Positions 24,159 to 33,147 are shown, numbered from the stretch's first letter. The stretch is DNA of 64,000 nucleotides from Thiorhodococcus minor (GCF_010820565.1 NZ_JAAIJQ010000015.1:20168-84167); one strand, 5' to 3'. Notes: generated by a model not told the origin, from the letters alone. A program made the numbers and translations.

Positions 24159-25760
24159 ATGAGCGAGCAGAGGCTGAGGCAGGTCTATGCCTATCATTTC
24201 GACAGCAAGCACCGGCCGGAGCGCTATGCACCAGGACCCGGAGGCCTGGATTGGGCCACGCAGCCGGACCCCTTTCGGACATTCGAGGATGTGCCGCGGA
24301 TCCGGCTGCCGCTGCCGACACAGGCAGGTCCGGCATTCGCGGATGTGCGCGCTGGCCGCCGGCCTGAGGCGGCAAGGGTCGATCTCGGGCATCTGGCCGC
24401 CTTGCTTCGGTTGTCGATGGGGCTCTCCGCCTGGAAGGCTTACGGGGACGCGCGCTGGGCATTGCGCTGCAACCCGTCCAGCGGCAATTTGCATCCGACC
24501 GAGTGCTACCTCGTCACCGGCGGCTGCCTGGGCGTGCCCGGCGGTGTCTATCACTACCACAGTCACGATCATTGTCTGGAAGAGCGTGCGAGCGAGCTGA
24601 CCGAGCCCGCCGCGGCGGCGGAGCCGGCGGGCCTAGTCATCGCGCTGACGAGCGTCCACTGGCGAGAGGCGTGGAAATACGGTCTGCGCGCCTATCGCTA
24701 CTGTCAGCACGACGTCGGCCACGCACTGGCCGCTATCGGCTACGCGGCGGCAACGCTGGGCTGGTCCGTCGAGCCGCTGGATTGGCCGGATGCCGCCTTG
24801 GCGGCCCGTCTGGGCATCGATCGCGCTGCCGACTTCGATCCGCAGGAGCTCGAAGCCCCGGACTTGGCTGTCTGGATTGGGAAAGGGCCTCCGCGCCATG
24901 CCGAGATCGAGGCCTTGCTGAATCGGCCAAGATCCTATGCGGGCCGAGCGCGCCCCTTGAGCCCAGATCACGTCGATTGGCCGGGGATCCATCTGGTCCA
25001 CCAGGCCTGTGAGCGCGACTCGCCGCGGCCCGTAGAGCTTGCTGAGGCGGCACCGCTCCCGCCGCTCGTGGATAGGGAGGGCGGGCAGGGCGCGGCGGCA
25101 CTCATTCGCCAGCGGCGGAGCGCCGTCGCCTTCGACGGGAGGAGCGCCATGACCCGCGATGCCTGGCTGAGTATTCTGGATGCGCTGCTGCCGAGGGCGG
25201 GCGTGCCGCCCTTCGATGCCTGGCCCCGAGCGCCGCGTGTGAGCCTGATCCTCTTCGTCCACCGGGTGAGCGGCGTCACCCCTGGACTCTACGCCCTGGT
25301 TAGGTCGCCCGAGCACCTCGACCGCTTGCGGAAGAGTCTTCGGCCCGACTGGCTGTGGTCTGTTCCGGATGAGGTGCCGGCGCATCTTGGTCTCTACCGC
25401 TTGGTCGATGGGGATGCATGCGACGCGGCGCGAGCCCTGTCATGCCACCAAGCCATCGCGGGCGATAGCTGCTTCGCCGTGGCCATGCTCGCGGATTTCG
25501 ATGTCGCACTGGCTGACGGGGCCTGGCGGTATCGCGAGCTCTTCTGGGAGTGCGGGAGCATCGGGCAGGCGCTCTATCTCGAAGCCGAGGCCGCCGGGCT
25601 GCGGGGGACAGGGATCGGCTGCTTCTTCGACGATGCGGTGCACGCGCTCCTGGGTATCCAAGACACCCGCTGGCAATCGCTCTATCACTTTACGGTCGGT
25701 GCCCCGGTCGAGGATGTCCGCCTGCGGACGGAGCCGCCCTATGCGCACCTGGGTAATTGA
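24159..25760 (+). CDS. SagB/ThcOx-family nitroreductase-like oxidoreductase (tandem domains)
   Basis: A protein of about 533 residues with two nitroreductase-fold halves. The first has LGHLAALLRLSMGLSAWKAY and RCNPSSGNLHPTECYLV, the flavin-site block of SagB proteins, then KYGLRAYRYCQHDVGHALA. The second has LIRQRRSAVAFDGRSAM and GTGIGCFFDDAVHALLG. SagB enzymes oxidise azolines to azoles in peptide natural products, but stand-alone tandem forms such as this occur widely without a cyclodehydratase and their role is unknown. No SagC/D or YcaO gene is visible. ATG 24159 is chosen over the TTG six codons earlier. Confidence 0.8.
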   Translation: MSEQRLRQVYAYHFDSKHRPERYAPGPGGLDWATQPDPFRTFEDVPRIRLPLPTQAGPAFADVRAGRRPEAARVDLGHLAALLRLSMGLSAWKAYGDARWALRCNPSSGNLHPTECYLVTGGCLGVPGGVYHYHSHDHCLEERASELTEPAAAAEPAGLVIALTSVHWREAWKYGLRAYRYCQHDVGHALAAIGYAAATLGWSVEPLDWPDAALAARLGIDRAADFDPQELEAPDLAVWIGKGPPRHAEIEALLNRPRSYAGRARPLSPDHVDWPGIHLVHQACERDSPRPVELAEAAPLPPLVDREGGQGAAALIRQRRSAVAFDGRSAMTRDAWLSILDALLPRAGVPPFDAWPRAPRVSLILFVHRVSGVTPGLYALVRSPEHLDRLRKSLRPDWLWSVPDEVPAHLGLYRLVDGDACDAARALSCHQAIAGDSCFAVAMLADFDVALADGAWRYRELFWECGSIGQALYLEAEAAGLRGTGIGCFFDDAVHALLGIQDTRWQSLYHFTVGAPVEDVRLRTEPPYAHLGN

Positions 25761-25935
25761 GGCCATGCGCATGAGGGGCGCGGTTGAGCCGCGCGGTGCA
25801 CAAGAGTCGCAAAGGCTTTCGAGACATTGCGGTGTCGATCTTGCCCACCCGGCGGTGTAAGCCGCAGATTCGCCAAGCCTTTGTCTTTCTTCGCGTCCTT
25901 TGAGCCTTTGCGGTTCAAATCTCCGATGCTGCCGC

Positions 25936-26475
25936 TCAGCGGCCGAGGGCGGCCATGACGTGCTCGTAGTGCGCGATCGTCTCCTCGGGCGGCACCTCGA
26001 AAATCTTGACCGCGCGCGGGAAGCGCCGGTCGATGCGCTGGAGCGCCTCGCGCCAGTCCATCCCTTGCATGAAGTCGTCCTCAATCTCGTCCGTGGCCTC
26101 GCTGGGTCGCGTAAAGGGCCGGTGCTGGTCGGCGAGCTCCCGGTTGGCGTGCAGGTGGAAGTGAAGCTGTGCGCCGCGCCGAGCCTGCGCCTCGAGAAAG
26201 CTCAGCCATTCCAGTAGCGACGCGGAGGACCAGACCTTTGCGTGCCCGATGTCGCAGCACAGGTGGGGCGGAGATCCGCCTGAGGTCTCGAGTGCCTCGA
26301 GCAGCGCCCGGTAGAAGTCGAGATCGTGAAAGGTGTTCTCGATGTGCAGGCGCAAGCCGTATTCGGAGGCCAGGGTCTCGGCGAAGCAGAGGTCTTCGCT
26401 GAGCTCCTTCCAGAGGCGCTCGCGCAGCGACTGGCGCGCGGTCATGGGGTAATTGCCGAGGTGGGTGACGACCAA
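25936..26475 (-). CDS. Sugar phosphate isomerase/epimerase (TIM-barrel), start unclear
   Basis: The C-terminal 179 codons, from TTG 26475, carry a xylose-isomerase-like barrel: VVTHLGNYPMTARQ, LRLHIENTFHDLDFY (metal Glu), HLCCDIGHAKVW (metal Asp/His) and LHFHLHANREL. The same frame continues upstream without stops into clearly related sequence (WIGFKIVDRCDAQTALIV at about 26720, VGLYFEDAQALALLG, AAHLNHRQLSLLGI). No ATG, GTG or TTG exists at the expected N-terminus just after the HAD gene stop. The real protein is therefore about 265 residues, or the start codon has been lost. It is downstream of and co-directional with the HAD gene. Confidence 0.65.
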   Translation of the reverse strand: MVVTHLGNYPMTARQSLRERLWKELSEDLCFAETLASEYGLRLHIENTFHDLDFYRALLEALETSGGSPPHLCCDIGHAKVWSSASLLEWLSFLEAQARRGAQLHFHLHANRELADQHRPFTRPSEATDEIEDDFMQGMDWREALQRIDRRFPRAVKIFEVPPEETIAHYEHVMAALGR

Positions 26476-26764
26476 GGCCGCGCCGAGCTCGGCGGCGATG
26501 CCGAGCTGTGCGCGCAGGGGCGACTCCCGGTGGCGGATTCCGAGCAGACTGAGCTGGCGGTGATTCAGGTGGGCCGCGATCGGCGCCCTGCTCTGCGGTA
26601 GCTGTGCGCCGAGCAGCGCGAGCGCCTGAGCATCCTCGAAATAGAGTCCGACCTCGATGGGCGCGCCGCGCGCAAGGGCGTGGTCGACGATGAGCGCGGT
26701 CTGGGCGTCGCAGCGGTCGACGATCTTGAATCCGATCCAGGCAAGGGCCGTCTCGCGGGCGTGG

Positions 26765-27559
26765 TCAGTGATGCGTGTCCCACCAGGTCGGCAGCTCTGC
26801 GATCGAGGGTAGGATCACCATGGGGAGCGGGCTGTGACTGAGATCCGCAGGCCGGAACTTGCCCGTCTTGACGAGCATGCCGTGGATGCCCAGGGCCTGC
26901 GCCCCGCCGATGTCGCTGACCACGTCGTCGCCGATCATGCAGGCGGTGCGGGGCGTTGCATTGAGTCGGTCCAGGGCAGCTTCGAAGAAGCCGCGCGCTG
27001 GCTTGCCGACTATGGTCGCCTTGACGCCCGTGGCAAATTCGAGCGCGGCAACGAAGGGGCCAGTGTCCAGCCGGAGCCCATCGCTCGCCTGCCAGTAGCG
27101 GGTCATCCCCAGGGCGATCAACAGGGGCTGGGGGTCCGCCATGAGCCACCGGAAGGCTCGATTCAGGGTGGCGAAGGACCAGCTTTCGCCATAGTCACCG
27201 ACCACCACGGCCGAGACGGGGGCGGTCGCCCCTGGCGCAGCAATGGTGAGGTCCGCAAAATCCTCCTTGGTGGCCTCTTGCACGAAGAGGCCCACAGGTC
27301 CTTGCGTGTGCGCTTGGAGCCACGCGACGGCGGCGATCGCTGGTGTCAGGATCTCCTCCGTCGTGACCTCGATGCCCATGCCGGCCAGCTGTTCTGCCAA
27401 GGCGCGGCGCGGGCGGGACGTCGTGTTGGTCACGAAGAGGTGCGGGATCTTCCGGGCGCGAAGCCAATCGACCGCCTTGCGAGCCCCTTGGATCGGGCGA
27501 CCCTCCTGATAGAGGACGCCGTCTAGGTCGATCAACAGAGCGGCGATCTTGTTTGCCAT
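26765..27559 (-). CDS. HAD-IIA family phosphatase (TIGR01458-like)
   Basis: A 264-residue cytoplasmic phosphatase. Motif I is LLIDLDGVLYQEG near residue 8, motif II LFVTNTTSRPRRALAEQL, motif III Lys in ATIVGKPARGFFEAAL, and motif IV MIGDDVVSDIGGAQALGI. The C2 cap insertion places it in the NagD/LHPP-like IIA class; the substrate is unknown. Its stop overlaps the upstream extension of the isomerase frame, so the two form a leftward operon. Confidence 0.85.
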   Translation of the reverse strand: MANKIAALLIDLDGVLYQEGRPIQGARKAVDWLRARKIPHLFVTNTTSRPRRALAEQLAGMGIEVTTEEILTPAIAAVAWLQAHTQGPVGLFVQEATKEDFADLTIAAPGATAPVSAVVVGDYGESWSFATLNRAFRWLMADPQPLLIALGMTRYWQASDGLRLDTGPFVAALEFATGVKATIVGKPARGFFEAALDRLNATPRTACMIGDDVVSDIGGAQALGIHGMLVKTGKFRPADLSHSPLPMVILPSIAELPTWWDTHH

Positions 27560-27659
27560 CTTCTCCTCCCCTCATCGTCAGGATCCCTGGCGCGGCCGCT
27601 ATCTTCGCGGCCTTTCGAGCGTCGTTACTGGCCGCGGATCTCCGTCTTCGGGGCGACGT

Positions 27660-27845
27660 CTAGCGAACCGCCATGACGAGCACGATCACGAAGAGGACGA
27701 CTGCGCCAAGGGGAAGGATAGCGGCTTGCCAATCTCCTTTCTGGGCTTTGGGGCCATGCTCTTGCCAGTGTTTATAGGCCGGCCACAGGTAGAAGAGCAT
27801 GAGAACGAACACCGCGGCAGCGGCAATCTTGAGGAACAGCTCCAT
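27660..27845 (-). CDS. Small two-helix membrane protein (61 aa)
   Basis: It starts MELFLKIAAAAVFVLMLFYL, then a soluble loop YKHWQEHGPKAQKGDWQAA, then a second helix (ILPLGAVVLFVIVLVMAV). A good ribosome site (AAGGAGAAG) precedes ATG 27845. It is a conserved-looking small inner membrane protein without known function. It lies between the HAD gene and a minus-strand terminator. Confidence 0.68.
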   Translation of the reverse strand: MELFLKIAAAAVFVLMLFYLWPAYKHWQEHGPKAQKGDWQAAILPLGAVVLFVIVLVMAVR

Positions 27846-27870
27846 TCGCTTCTCCTTGTCGCTGAGCCAG

Positions 27871-27905
27871 ACAAAAAGCGAAACCCCGGCGCGAGGCCGG
27901 GGTCT
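27871..27905 (-). terminator. Intrinsic terminator after the BI-1 gene
   Basis: Arms ACCCCGGC (27883-27890) and GCCGGGGT (27896-27903) form a GC-rich stem. On the minus strand it is followed by TTTCGCTTTTTG. It ends the leftward BI-1 transcript. Confidence 0.7.
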
Positions 27906-27931
27906 TGACTAGGTCGCGGCAGGGGCGTCGA

Positions 27932-28600
27932 TCAGTCGTCGCCCATGATTCCGAGGATCTGCAACAGGCTGATGAAGATGTTGAAGATGCTCAGATAGAT
28001 GCCAAAGGTTGCCATGATGTAGTTGGTCTCTTCGCCCCGCACGATGCGGCTGGTATCGAAGAGGATGAAGCCGCTCATCAGCAGGATGATCGCGGACGAG
28101 ATGGCCAGCGACAGGGCGGGCATCTGCAGGAAGATGTTCGCGATCACGGCAACCAGCACCACCATCATGCCGGCGAAGATGAAGCCGCCCATGAAGCTGA
28201 AGTCACGCTTGCTGGAGAGCGCGTAGCCCGACAGACCCAGGAAGATGGTGGCCGTGCCGCCGAAGGCCAGCGCGATGGTCTGCGGACCGTGGGGCAGCGC
28301 CATGTAGATGCTCAGAATTGCGCCCAGCCCGAAACCGAGCAGCCCCGTGATCAGGAAGATCACGCCAATGCCGGCAGACGAGTTGGCGGTGCGCGGCAGG
28401 ACGAAGATGCCCAGGATCATGGCAACAATTACGGTCGCCATGTAGGCCCAGGGCGGAACGGCGAGCGCCAGCGAGAGCATCGCAGTAAGCGCACTGAATC
28501 CCAGGGTCGCCGCCAGCAGCAGATAGGTGTTCTTGAGGACCTTGTTCGTCGCGGGCGCGGACTGAGCCGTGCGCGTGACGGTGAAGCCAGGATTAGCCAT
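27932..28600 (-). CDS. Bax inhibitor-1 / YccA family membrane protein
   Basis: A 222-residue protein with seven membrane helices (VLKNTYLLLAATLGFSALTA at the start). The conserved second half includes FGGTATIFLGLSGYALSSKR and the terminal FIMATF-type block NYIMATFGIYLSIFNIFISL then LQILGIMGDD. BI-1 proteins are proton-sensitive calcium leak channels; YccA modulates the protease FtsH in E. coli. It is a single-gene unit between tRNA-Ser and a terminator. Confidence 0.9.
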   Translation of the reverse strand: MANPGFTVTRTAQSAPATNKVLKNTYLLLAATLGFSALTAMLSLALAVPPWAYMATVIVAMILGIFVLPRTANSSAGIGVIFLITGLLGFGLGAILSIYMALPHGPQTIALAFGGTATIFLGLSGYALSSKRDFSFMGGFIFAGMMVVLVAVIANIFLQMPALSLAISSAIILLMSGFILFDTSRIVRGEETNYIMATFGIYLSIFNIFISLLQILGIMGDD

Positions 28601-28814
28601 TTGGTCGATTCACTCCTTAGCGTAAGTTAGTGATTTTTCATCAATCGCGAGTATTAGGACTCGGTGCCTTTGCTTCAAGTTCCCAAGGATACCTGAGCCG
28701 GACTTGCATGCAAGCCGGTTGCAATGTTGGGGAAATGCCCCTTGTGCGGTATCATCCGCTATTCGAGGCGGGCATCTCGGGCTCGACAGGGCTCAAGACT
28801 GGCCGACTCGACCC

Positions 28815-28902
28815 GGAGAGGTGGCTGAGCGGTCGAAAGCGGCGGTCTTGAAAACCGTTGACTCGCAAGGGTCCGGGGGTTCGAATCCCTCCCTCTCCGC
28901 CA
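28815..28902 (+). tRNA. tRNA-Ser(TGA)
   Basis: An 88-nt class II tRNA with encoded CCA. The acceptor stem is GGAGAGG/CCTCTCC, the anticodon loop CTTGAAA (anticodon TGA at 28849-28851), with a long variable arm and T arm GGGGGTTCGAATCCC. Its 3' half (28847-28902) is duplicated at 39177-39232, so it is the attachment site of the element that follows. Confidence 0.95.
28847..28902 (+). repeat. attL of the tRNA-Ser element
   Basis: The 3' half of tRNA-Ser, 56 bp, repeated directly at 39177-39232 with one mismatch (C at 28866, A at 39196). Integration therefore reconstituted the tRNA. Confidence 0.92.
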
Positions 28903-28959
28903 AGCAAATCAGCGAGTTACGAAATCATGCGAAACTCGCGACTCCTGCCAAGGCTCGAT

Positions 28960-28980
28960 TCTGAGCCAAATCTGAGCCAA
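28960..28980 (+). repeat. Left-end arm repeat (tandem TCTGAGCCAA)
   Basis: Two tandem copies of TCTGAGCCAA, the same arrangement as at 39037-39057 inside the other end. Likely arm-type integrase binding sites. Confidence 0.5.
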
Positions 28981-29132
28981 GACCTTCCGAAAACTGCGCT
29001 AGAATGGTGTCGTGTGGTGCTGCTCTGAGCCCACACACGACGAAGCCCCGAGGTGCTGAGAACACCGCGAGGCTTCTGACCACGACCAACCTGTTGCAGA
29101 GGTTCGGCATGGCTCCATCCGATTGTAGCCGA

Positions 29133-29151
29133 CCGGACTTCGGGAGTCCGG
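29133..29151 (+). promoter_or_regulatory. Hairpin over the integrase translation start
   Basis: CCGGACT (29133-29139) pairs with AGTCCGG (29145-29151), ending 4 nt before ATG 29156. The only purine-rich stretch (CGGGAG) is inside the loop and stem, so the hairpin could limit integrase translation. Confidence 0.35.
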
Positions 29152-29155
29152 TTCA

Positions 29156-30259
29156 ATGGCATCTATCCGCAAGCTGACCGACGGCAGGGCAAAACCCTGG
29201 CAGGTCCGCATCACCCGCAAGGGACAAACCCTCTCACCCGAATACTTCCGCACCAAGACCGAGGCCAAGGACTTCGCCGCCAAGGTCGAGGCCGATTTCA
29301 ACCATTGGTCCAAGGTGCTCGGCGGAGAGCTGAAGCGGCATACCCTGGCCGACCTGATCGACCGCTTCATGAATGGCTACCAGAGCAAGGACGCCAGTCT
29401 GCCGGCCCGGATGGCTTGGTGGAAAGAACAGTATGGCGAGCGCGCCCTGTCCGACTTCACCGACGACACCCTCCGAGATGGCCTAGCACGGCTCGCCGAG
29501 GGCGCCGCGAAGCAGGGCGGCAACAAGGTCACGGAGACCGACCGCAAGCTCTCACCGGCAACCCTGAACCGCTACAAGACCGCGATCGGCGCGCTCTACA
29601 AGCACGCGATCGATGCGGGTTGGTACGGCATCAAGATCAATCCGGCTGCTGGTATCAGGCAGCGCAAGGAGAACAACAGCCGGTTCGGCCGGTGCCTCGA
29701 AGACGACGAGCGCGCTCGTCTGCTGGAGGCTTGCGACCAATCCGCCACCTGGACGGATCTCGGGCTATTCGTCCGGCTCGCCCTGCTGACTGGCGCCCGT
29801 CGCGGGGAACTGCTCAATCTCGAATGGCGCAACGTAGACCTGAAAGGCGGCTCGATCCTCCTGACCGCCACCAAGAACGGCGATGATCGGCGCGTCCCCC
29901 TGCTGGGCGAGGTTCGCGCGCTACTCGAAGCCCGCGCCAAGATCCGGCGCCTTGATGATCCGCGTATGTTCCCAGGGACCGCCGCCCATCGCGCGCCACC
30001 CATCGACAAGGCATGGGATCGCGCCAAGGAAGCCGCCCAGGTCGAGAACCTGCGGATTCACGATCTTCGCCATAGCTGCGGTTCCTACCTCGCCAAAGCT
30101 GGCGCGTCCGCTTTCCAGATCGCCGCCATCCTCGGGCACCGCTCCGGCCCAGGGCTCACCGCGCGCTATGTCCATCTGGTGGCTGAGGACTCGCGCGAGC
30201 TGATGGAGTCGGCATTGAGCGGCAAGATCGGGGAGCGTCAAGGAGGTGGCCCGTGCTGA
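29156..30259 (+). CDS. Tyrosine integrase of the tRNA-Ser element
   Basis: A 367-residue phage integrase. Arm-binding N-terminus is ASIRKLTDGRAKPWQVRITR, the core-binding domain is at about 60-170 and the catalytic domain follows. Visible active-site residues are Arg in TGARRGELLNLEW, HxxR in IHDLRHSCGSYL, His in LGHRSGPGLT and Tyr in ARYVHLV. It sits 250 bp inside attL, as usual for such elements. Its 3' end overlaps the next gene by 7 bp. Confidence 0.9.
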   Translation: MASIRKLTDGRAKPWQVRITRKGQTLSPEYFRTKTEAKDFAAKVEADFNHWSKVLGGELKRHTLADLIDRFMNGYQSKDASLPARMAWWKEQYGERALSDFTDDTLRDGLARLAEGAAKQGGNKVTETDRKLSPATLNRYKTAIGALYKHAIDAGWYGIKINPAAGIRQRKENNSRFGRCLEDDERARLLEACDQSATWTDLGLFVRLALLTGARRGELLNLEWRNVDLKGGSILLTATKNGDDRRVPLLGEVRALLEARAKIRRLDDPRMFPGTAAHRAPPIDKAWDRAKEAAQVENLRIHDLRHSCGSYLAKAGASAFQIAAILGHRSGPGLTARYVHLVAEDSRELMESALSGKIGERQGGGPC

Positions 30260-30819
30260 CCGATGTGATGCGGCACCTGTTCGACGCCGTGGAGCCGACG
30301 GTCATTGAGGAGTCCGTCCACCAGTCTTTGCGAGAGATGGAGCTAAACCCCAATCCTTCGACCGGGAGACTGCTTATAGGGTATGCGAGCTGGTACCTGT
30401 ATCGCGACGCGCCTATGCCGGGAGGATTGCGTCCGTATATCGCGAGAATTCTTCGGCAATCCTACGACGACCCTGATAACTGCGCGTCCGCAATGGGATT
30501 AAGGCGCGCCAAGAAAGGCCGTGGTCTACTGCCAGAGAGAACGGCTTATACCCGAATCATATTGATGGAGTCGTTAATGGTTGCGCTCTCCCTGAACGAG
30601 CATCAAGCATCCTTGGCGGTCGGTAGCGCGTTGCATTGCGATGATTCAGGATTGCGAAAGCTCCGATCGAAGCATCCTGATTACGTGGAAAACCTGCATC
30701 GGATTGCCGAGAAGCTGCACGAGCAGGGCACGCTCGGGTTGGTGCTTTCGCCGCCACTCTTTGAAATATCCTTCAGCGACCTTGTGAAAAAATGGCGTGA
30801 ATTGCGTCCTAACGCCTAA
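30253..30819 (+). CDS. Unknown element protein (188 aa)
   Basis: Starts at GTG 30253, with AGGAGG 6 nt upstream, overlapping the integrase end. The product is mostly helical and soluble with no recognised motif; fragments include LLIGYASWYLYRDAPMPGG and GLRRAKKGRGLLPERTAY. Codon use is less GC-rich than the neighbours, suggesting a different source. It might be an accessory or cargo gene because the position next to the integrase is a common cargo site. No function is proposed. Confidence 0.65.
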   Translation: MLTDVMRHLFDAVEPTVIEESVHQSLREMELNPNPSTGRLLIGYASWYLYRDAPMPGGLRPYIARILRQSYDDPDNCASAMGLRRAKKGRGLLPERTAYTRIILMESLMVALSLNEHQASLAVGSALHCDDSGLRKLRSKHPDYVENLHRIAEKLHEQGTLGLVLSPPLFEISFSDLVKKWRELRPNA

Positions 30820-30869
30820 CTGACCACATCTCTACCCTGCGTCTCACGATCAACCAGTGAGACGCAGCA

Positions 30870-31136
30870 ATGACACCCTCACCGACTGCCAGCACTCCGC
30901 TGGATCTCTCCGACATCGTTCCATTCGCTGATCTCATTCGAGAATGCGAAAAGAAAGGCATCGCGACCAAAGGACAGCTCACTTGGTGGGCTCGCTATCG
31001 GCATGAAAACGGGCTGACATCATCAGGCGCACTCGTCGAAAAGCGCGCCAACCCGCGCTCCAAGCGTCCCATGCTGTTCGTCGTGCGTCCCCGCTTCATC
31101 GACTGGCTGGCCAATGGCCACCAGGCCGCAGCGTGA
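30870..31136 (+). CDS. Small putative DNA-binding protein (88 aa)
   Basis: A basic protein with ADLIRECEKKGIATKGQLTW followed by a second helical segment and RPMLFVVRPRFIDWLANG. The layout resembles small helix-turn-helix regulators at the head of satellite operons, but no firm family match was made. It ends 17 bp before the Rha-like start. Confidence 0.5.
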   Translation: MTPSPTASTPLDLSDIVPFADLIRECEKKGIATKGQLTWWARYRHENGLTSSGALVEKRANPRSKRPMLFVVRPRFIDWLANGHQAAA

Positions 31137-31153
31137 TAGCGGGGAGGCGCGTC

Positions 31154-31900
31154 ATGAAAAACGCACTCCGCACTCGTCCCGCCAATATCATCGAAAACCG
31201 GCACAGCAAGCCTATGGTGTCGTCTCTGACGATCGCTGATCTCTTCAGCCGTCGTCATGACAGTGTTCTTCGCGCGATTCGTGCTGTGCTCATTGGTAAG
31301 TTGGGTCTCCGCATCTGTGCGGAGACATCTCTCGACGTACAGGGGAAGGAGCGCCCGATCTACTGGCTAGAAGAGCGCGACGCACTAACCGTGATGCCCT
31401 TCATTGGCGGCAAGCACGCGATGGATGGCCAGCGCCAGCTCGTAGACGCCTACTTGGCTTATCGAGACTCCTTCGCCAATCCGCCGCGCCAAGACATTCT
31501 CCGGGCCAAGCGCGCCAGCAATCGCCCGATGCTGGACGCACTCATTGAGGCACGCGAAGAAATCGGCAAGGCGACGGATGAGCGGCACTACATGTGCGAG
31601 GCGAAGCTCTGCAACTGGGTCATCACCGGGCGATTCGAGGCAATCGACGAGGCGACTCTGAGTAATGTGGACGCCGAACTGCTGGAGCAGGTAAGAGACC
31701 GCAACCGCGCGCTCATCCTGGCCGGACTCGATTACCAGGAGCGCAAGGCCCGGCTGTCAGCGTTCGCGACAAGGCAACGAACGCGGATGATCCAGGATTC
31801 CACAAATGAGAACGCCCGAGGTGCGAACTCGGGCGCGGAGACTACCAAGCGAAGCGGGCGAAGCGACGACACCATGGTGAGAGGGCATCGTCATGGATGA
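31154..31900 (+). CDS. Phage regulatory protein, Rha family
   Basis: A 248-residue protein. The N-terminal Rha domain (PF09669) shows MVSSLTIADLFSRRHDSVLR and YWLEERDALTVMPFIGGKHA then QLVDAYLAYRD. The C-terminal third is basic and helical and may bind DNA. ATG 31154 has GGGGAGG 6 nt upstream and is preferred over the GTG at 31133. Rha proteins of phages interfere with growth when expressed and act in phage regulation. Confidence 0.78.
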   Translation: MKNALRTRPANIIENRHSKPMVSSLTIADLFSRRHDSVLRAIRAVLIGKLGLRICAETSLDVQGKERPIYWLEERDALTVMPFIGGKHAMDGQRQLVDAYLAYRDSFANPPRQDILRAKRASNRPMLDALIEAREEIGKATDERHYMCEAKLCNWVITGRFEAIDEATLSNVDAELLEQVRDRNRALILAGLDYQERKARLSAFATRQRTRMIQDSTNENARGANSGAETTKRSGRSDDTMVRGHRHG

Positions 31901-32813
31901 GCATAGCAGACGCGGCATCCGCCCGCACACCACCACGCCGACGACTGAGATACCGGGCACACCCACCCCGATCCCACTGCCCATCGATGGGCTGACCCTG
32001 GACCCGGAGATCCAGCAGCGCGCCCAGATGGATGATGGGCTGATCGCGGAGTATGCCGAGACCATCGCCGAGTGGATCGCCTCGGCGCCCATCGTCGTCT
32101 ACTCAGACGCTCACCTCCACCCTGGCGCCGGCACCAGCACCCGATGGGTTGCCGACGGGTTCCACCGCGTCGCCGCGCTCCAGCGCATCGGCGCCTATGA
32201 AGTCCCGGCGATCCGGTATGACGGCACCCGCCGAGACGCACTGCTCCATGCCATCGGTGCCAACCGGGCGCATGGGCTCAGGCGCACCCGCGCCGATGTC
32301 AGACGCGCGATCGAGACGCTACTCCGCGATCCTGAGTGGGCTCAGTGGTCGGATCGGCGGATCGCGGAGCAGGCCGGCGCGTCGGATAAGACCGTCGCCG
32401 CCGTCCGTCGCGACCTGCCCAGGTGCGGAAATTCCGCACCTGGAGGCGAGCCCGAGCAGCGCATTGGCGCCGATGGCAAGACCTATCCGGCCCCGCCGCG
32501 CCAGCCAGCACCCGCGCACCAGCGGCAAGACGCGCCCGCCCCAGAGCCCCAGGTCCAGCGGACGGAGCCCGAGCACTCCGCAGACCCGACCCAGGAGCGC
32601 GCCCGCTCGACCTCGGCGCCCGCGCCCAAAGAGCCAACGGCCAAGGATGCCATGCACGCCGCGCATGCCGTGACGGGCGCTCTGACCGCGCTCTATCGCG
32701 TCGATAGCGCGCTCCTAGCCTCTGATGCCGAGACGCTCATCCGCGAGCTGCACAAGGCTATCGAGCGGCTGACAGCGCGCGTCGAGACCACGGAGGGCGC
32801 GACCAATGGCTAA
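31893..32813 (+). CDS. ParB-like (ParB/Srx-fold) DNA-binding protein
   Basis: A 306-residue protein. At about 30-90 it has a ParB N-domain-like segment (DGLTLDPEIQQRAQMDDGLI, then VADGFHRVAALQRIGAYEVP, resembling the GFHR/GERR motif). A helix-turn-helix follows (WSDRRIAEQAGASDKTVAAV). The C-terminal half is a Pro/Ala-rich linker ending in a coiled coil. It probably belongs to the StrR/ParB-like regulators of phages and integrative elements. Overlaps the previous gene by 8 bp and the next by 8 bp. Confidence 0.72.
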   Translation: MDEHSRRGIRPHTTTPTTEIPGTPTPIPLPIDGLTLDPEIQQRAQMDDGLIAEYAETIAEWIASAPIVVYSDAHLHPGAGTSTRWVADGFHRVAALQRIGAYEVPAIRYDGTRRDALLHAIGANRAHGLRRTRADVRRAIETLLRDPEWAQWSDRRIAEQAGASDKTVAAVRRDLPRCGNSAPGGEPEQRIGADGKTYPAPPRQPAPAHQRQDAPAPEPQVQRTEPEHSADPTQERARSTSAPAPKEPTAKDAMHAAHAVTGALTALYRVDSALLASDAETLIRELHKAIERLTARVETTEGATNG

Positions 32814-33147
32814 GCCCCGCAACTTCTTCTACTTTCGGGTAATCCCCGGCGATATGGAGCTGCGCACCAAGGGTGTCTCGCGCGATGCCGAACTGATCCT
32901 GCATCGGCTCATGCGCGTCTACTTCACGCGCGATCGGGAGATTCCGGCGACCCCGGCAAAGATCGCCAACCTCGTAGGTTTCACCGAGGGCGAGGTCCAT
33001 GATGCATGGGAGGATCTGGCCGAGCTGATCGACATCGGCGGCTCAGAGGTCCGTATCCCGTGGTTTGACGCAGAGGTTGAGGAGGCGCAACGCAGATCCC
33101 AGCAGGGCCAGCACGCCGCTAAGCGACGGTGGGAGGGGCGCCCATGA
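32806..33147 (+). CDS. DUF1376-like replication-associated protein (113 aa)
   Basis: It begins KPRNFFYFRVIPGDMELRTK and has a winged-helix-like body (ELILHRLMRVYFTRDREIPA, KIANLVGFTEGEVHDAWEDL) and a basic end. Phage DUF1376 proteins have this layout and are usually longer. The frame stops at TGA 33145-33147, but downstream codons in the same frame (MLPAMLPAMPEH) look like the usual tail of this family, so it may be slightly shortened. Confidence 0.62.
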   Translation: MAKPRNFFYFRVIPGDMELRTKGVSRDAELILHRLMRVYFTRDREIPATPAKIANLVGFTEGEVHDAWEDLAELIDIGGSEVRIPWFDAEVEEAQRRSQQGQHAAKRRWEGRP

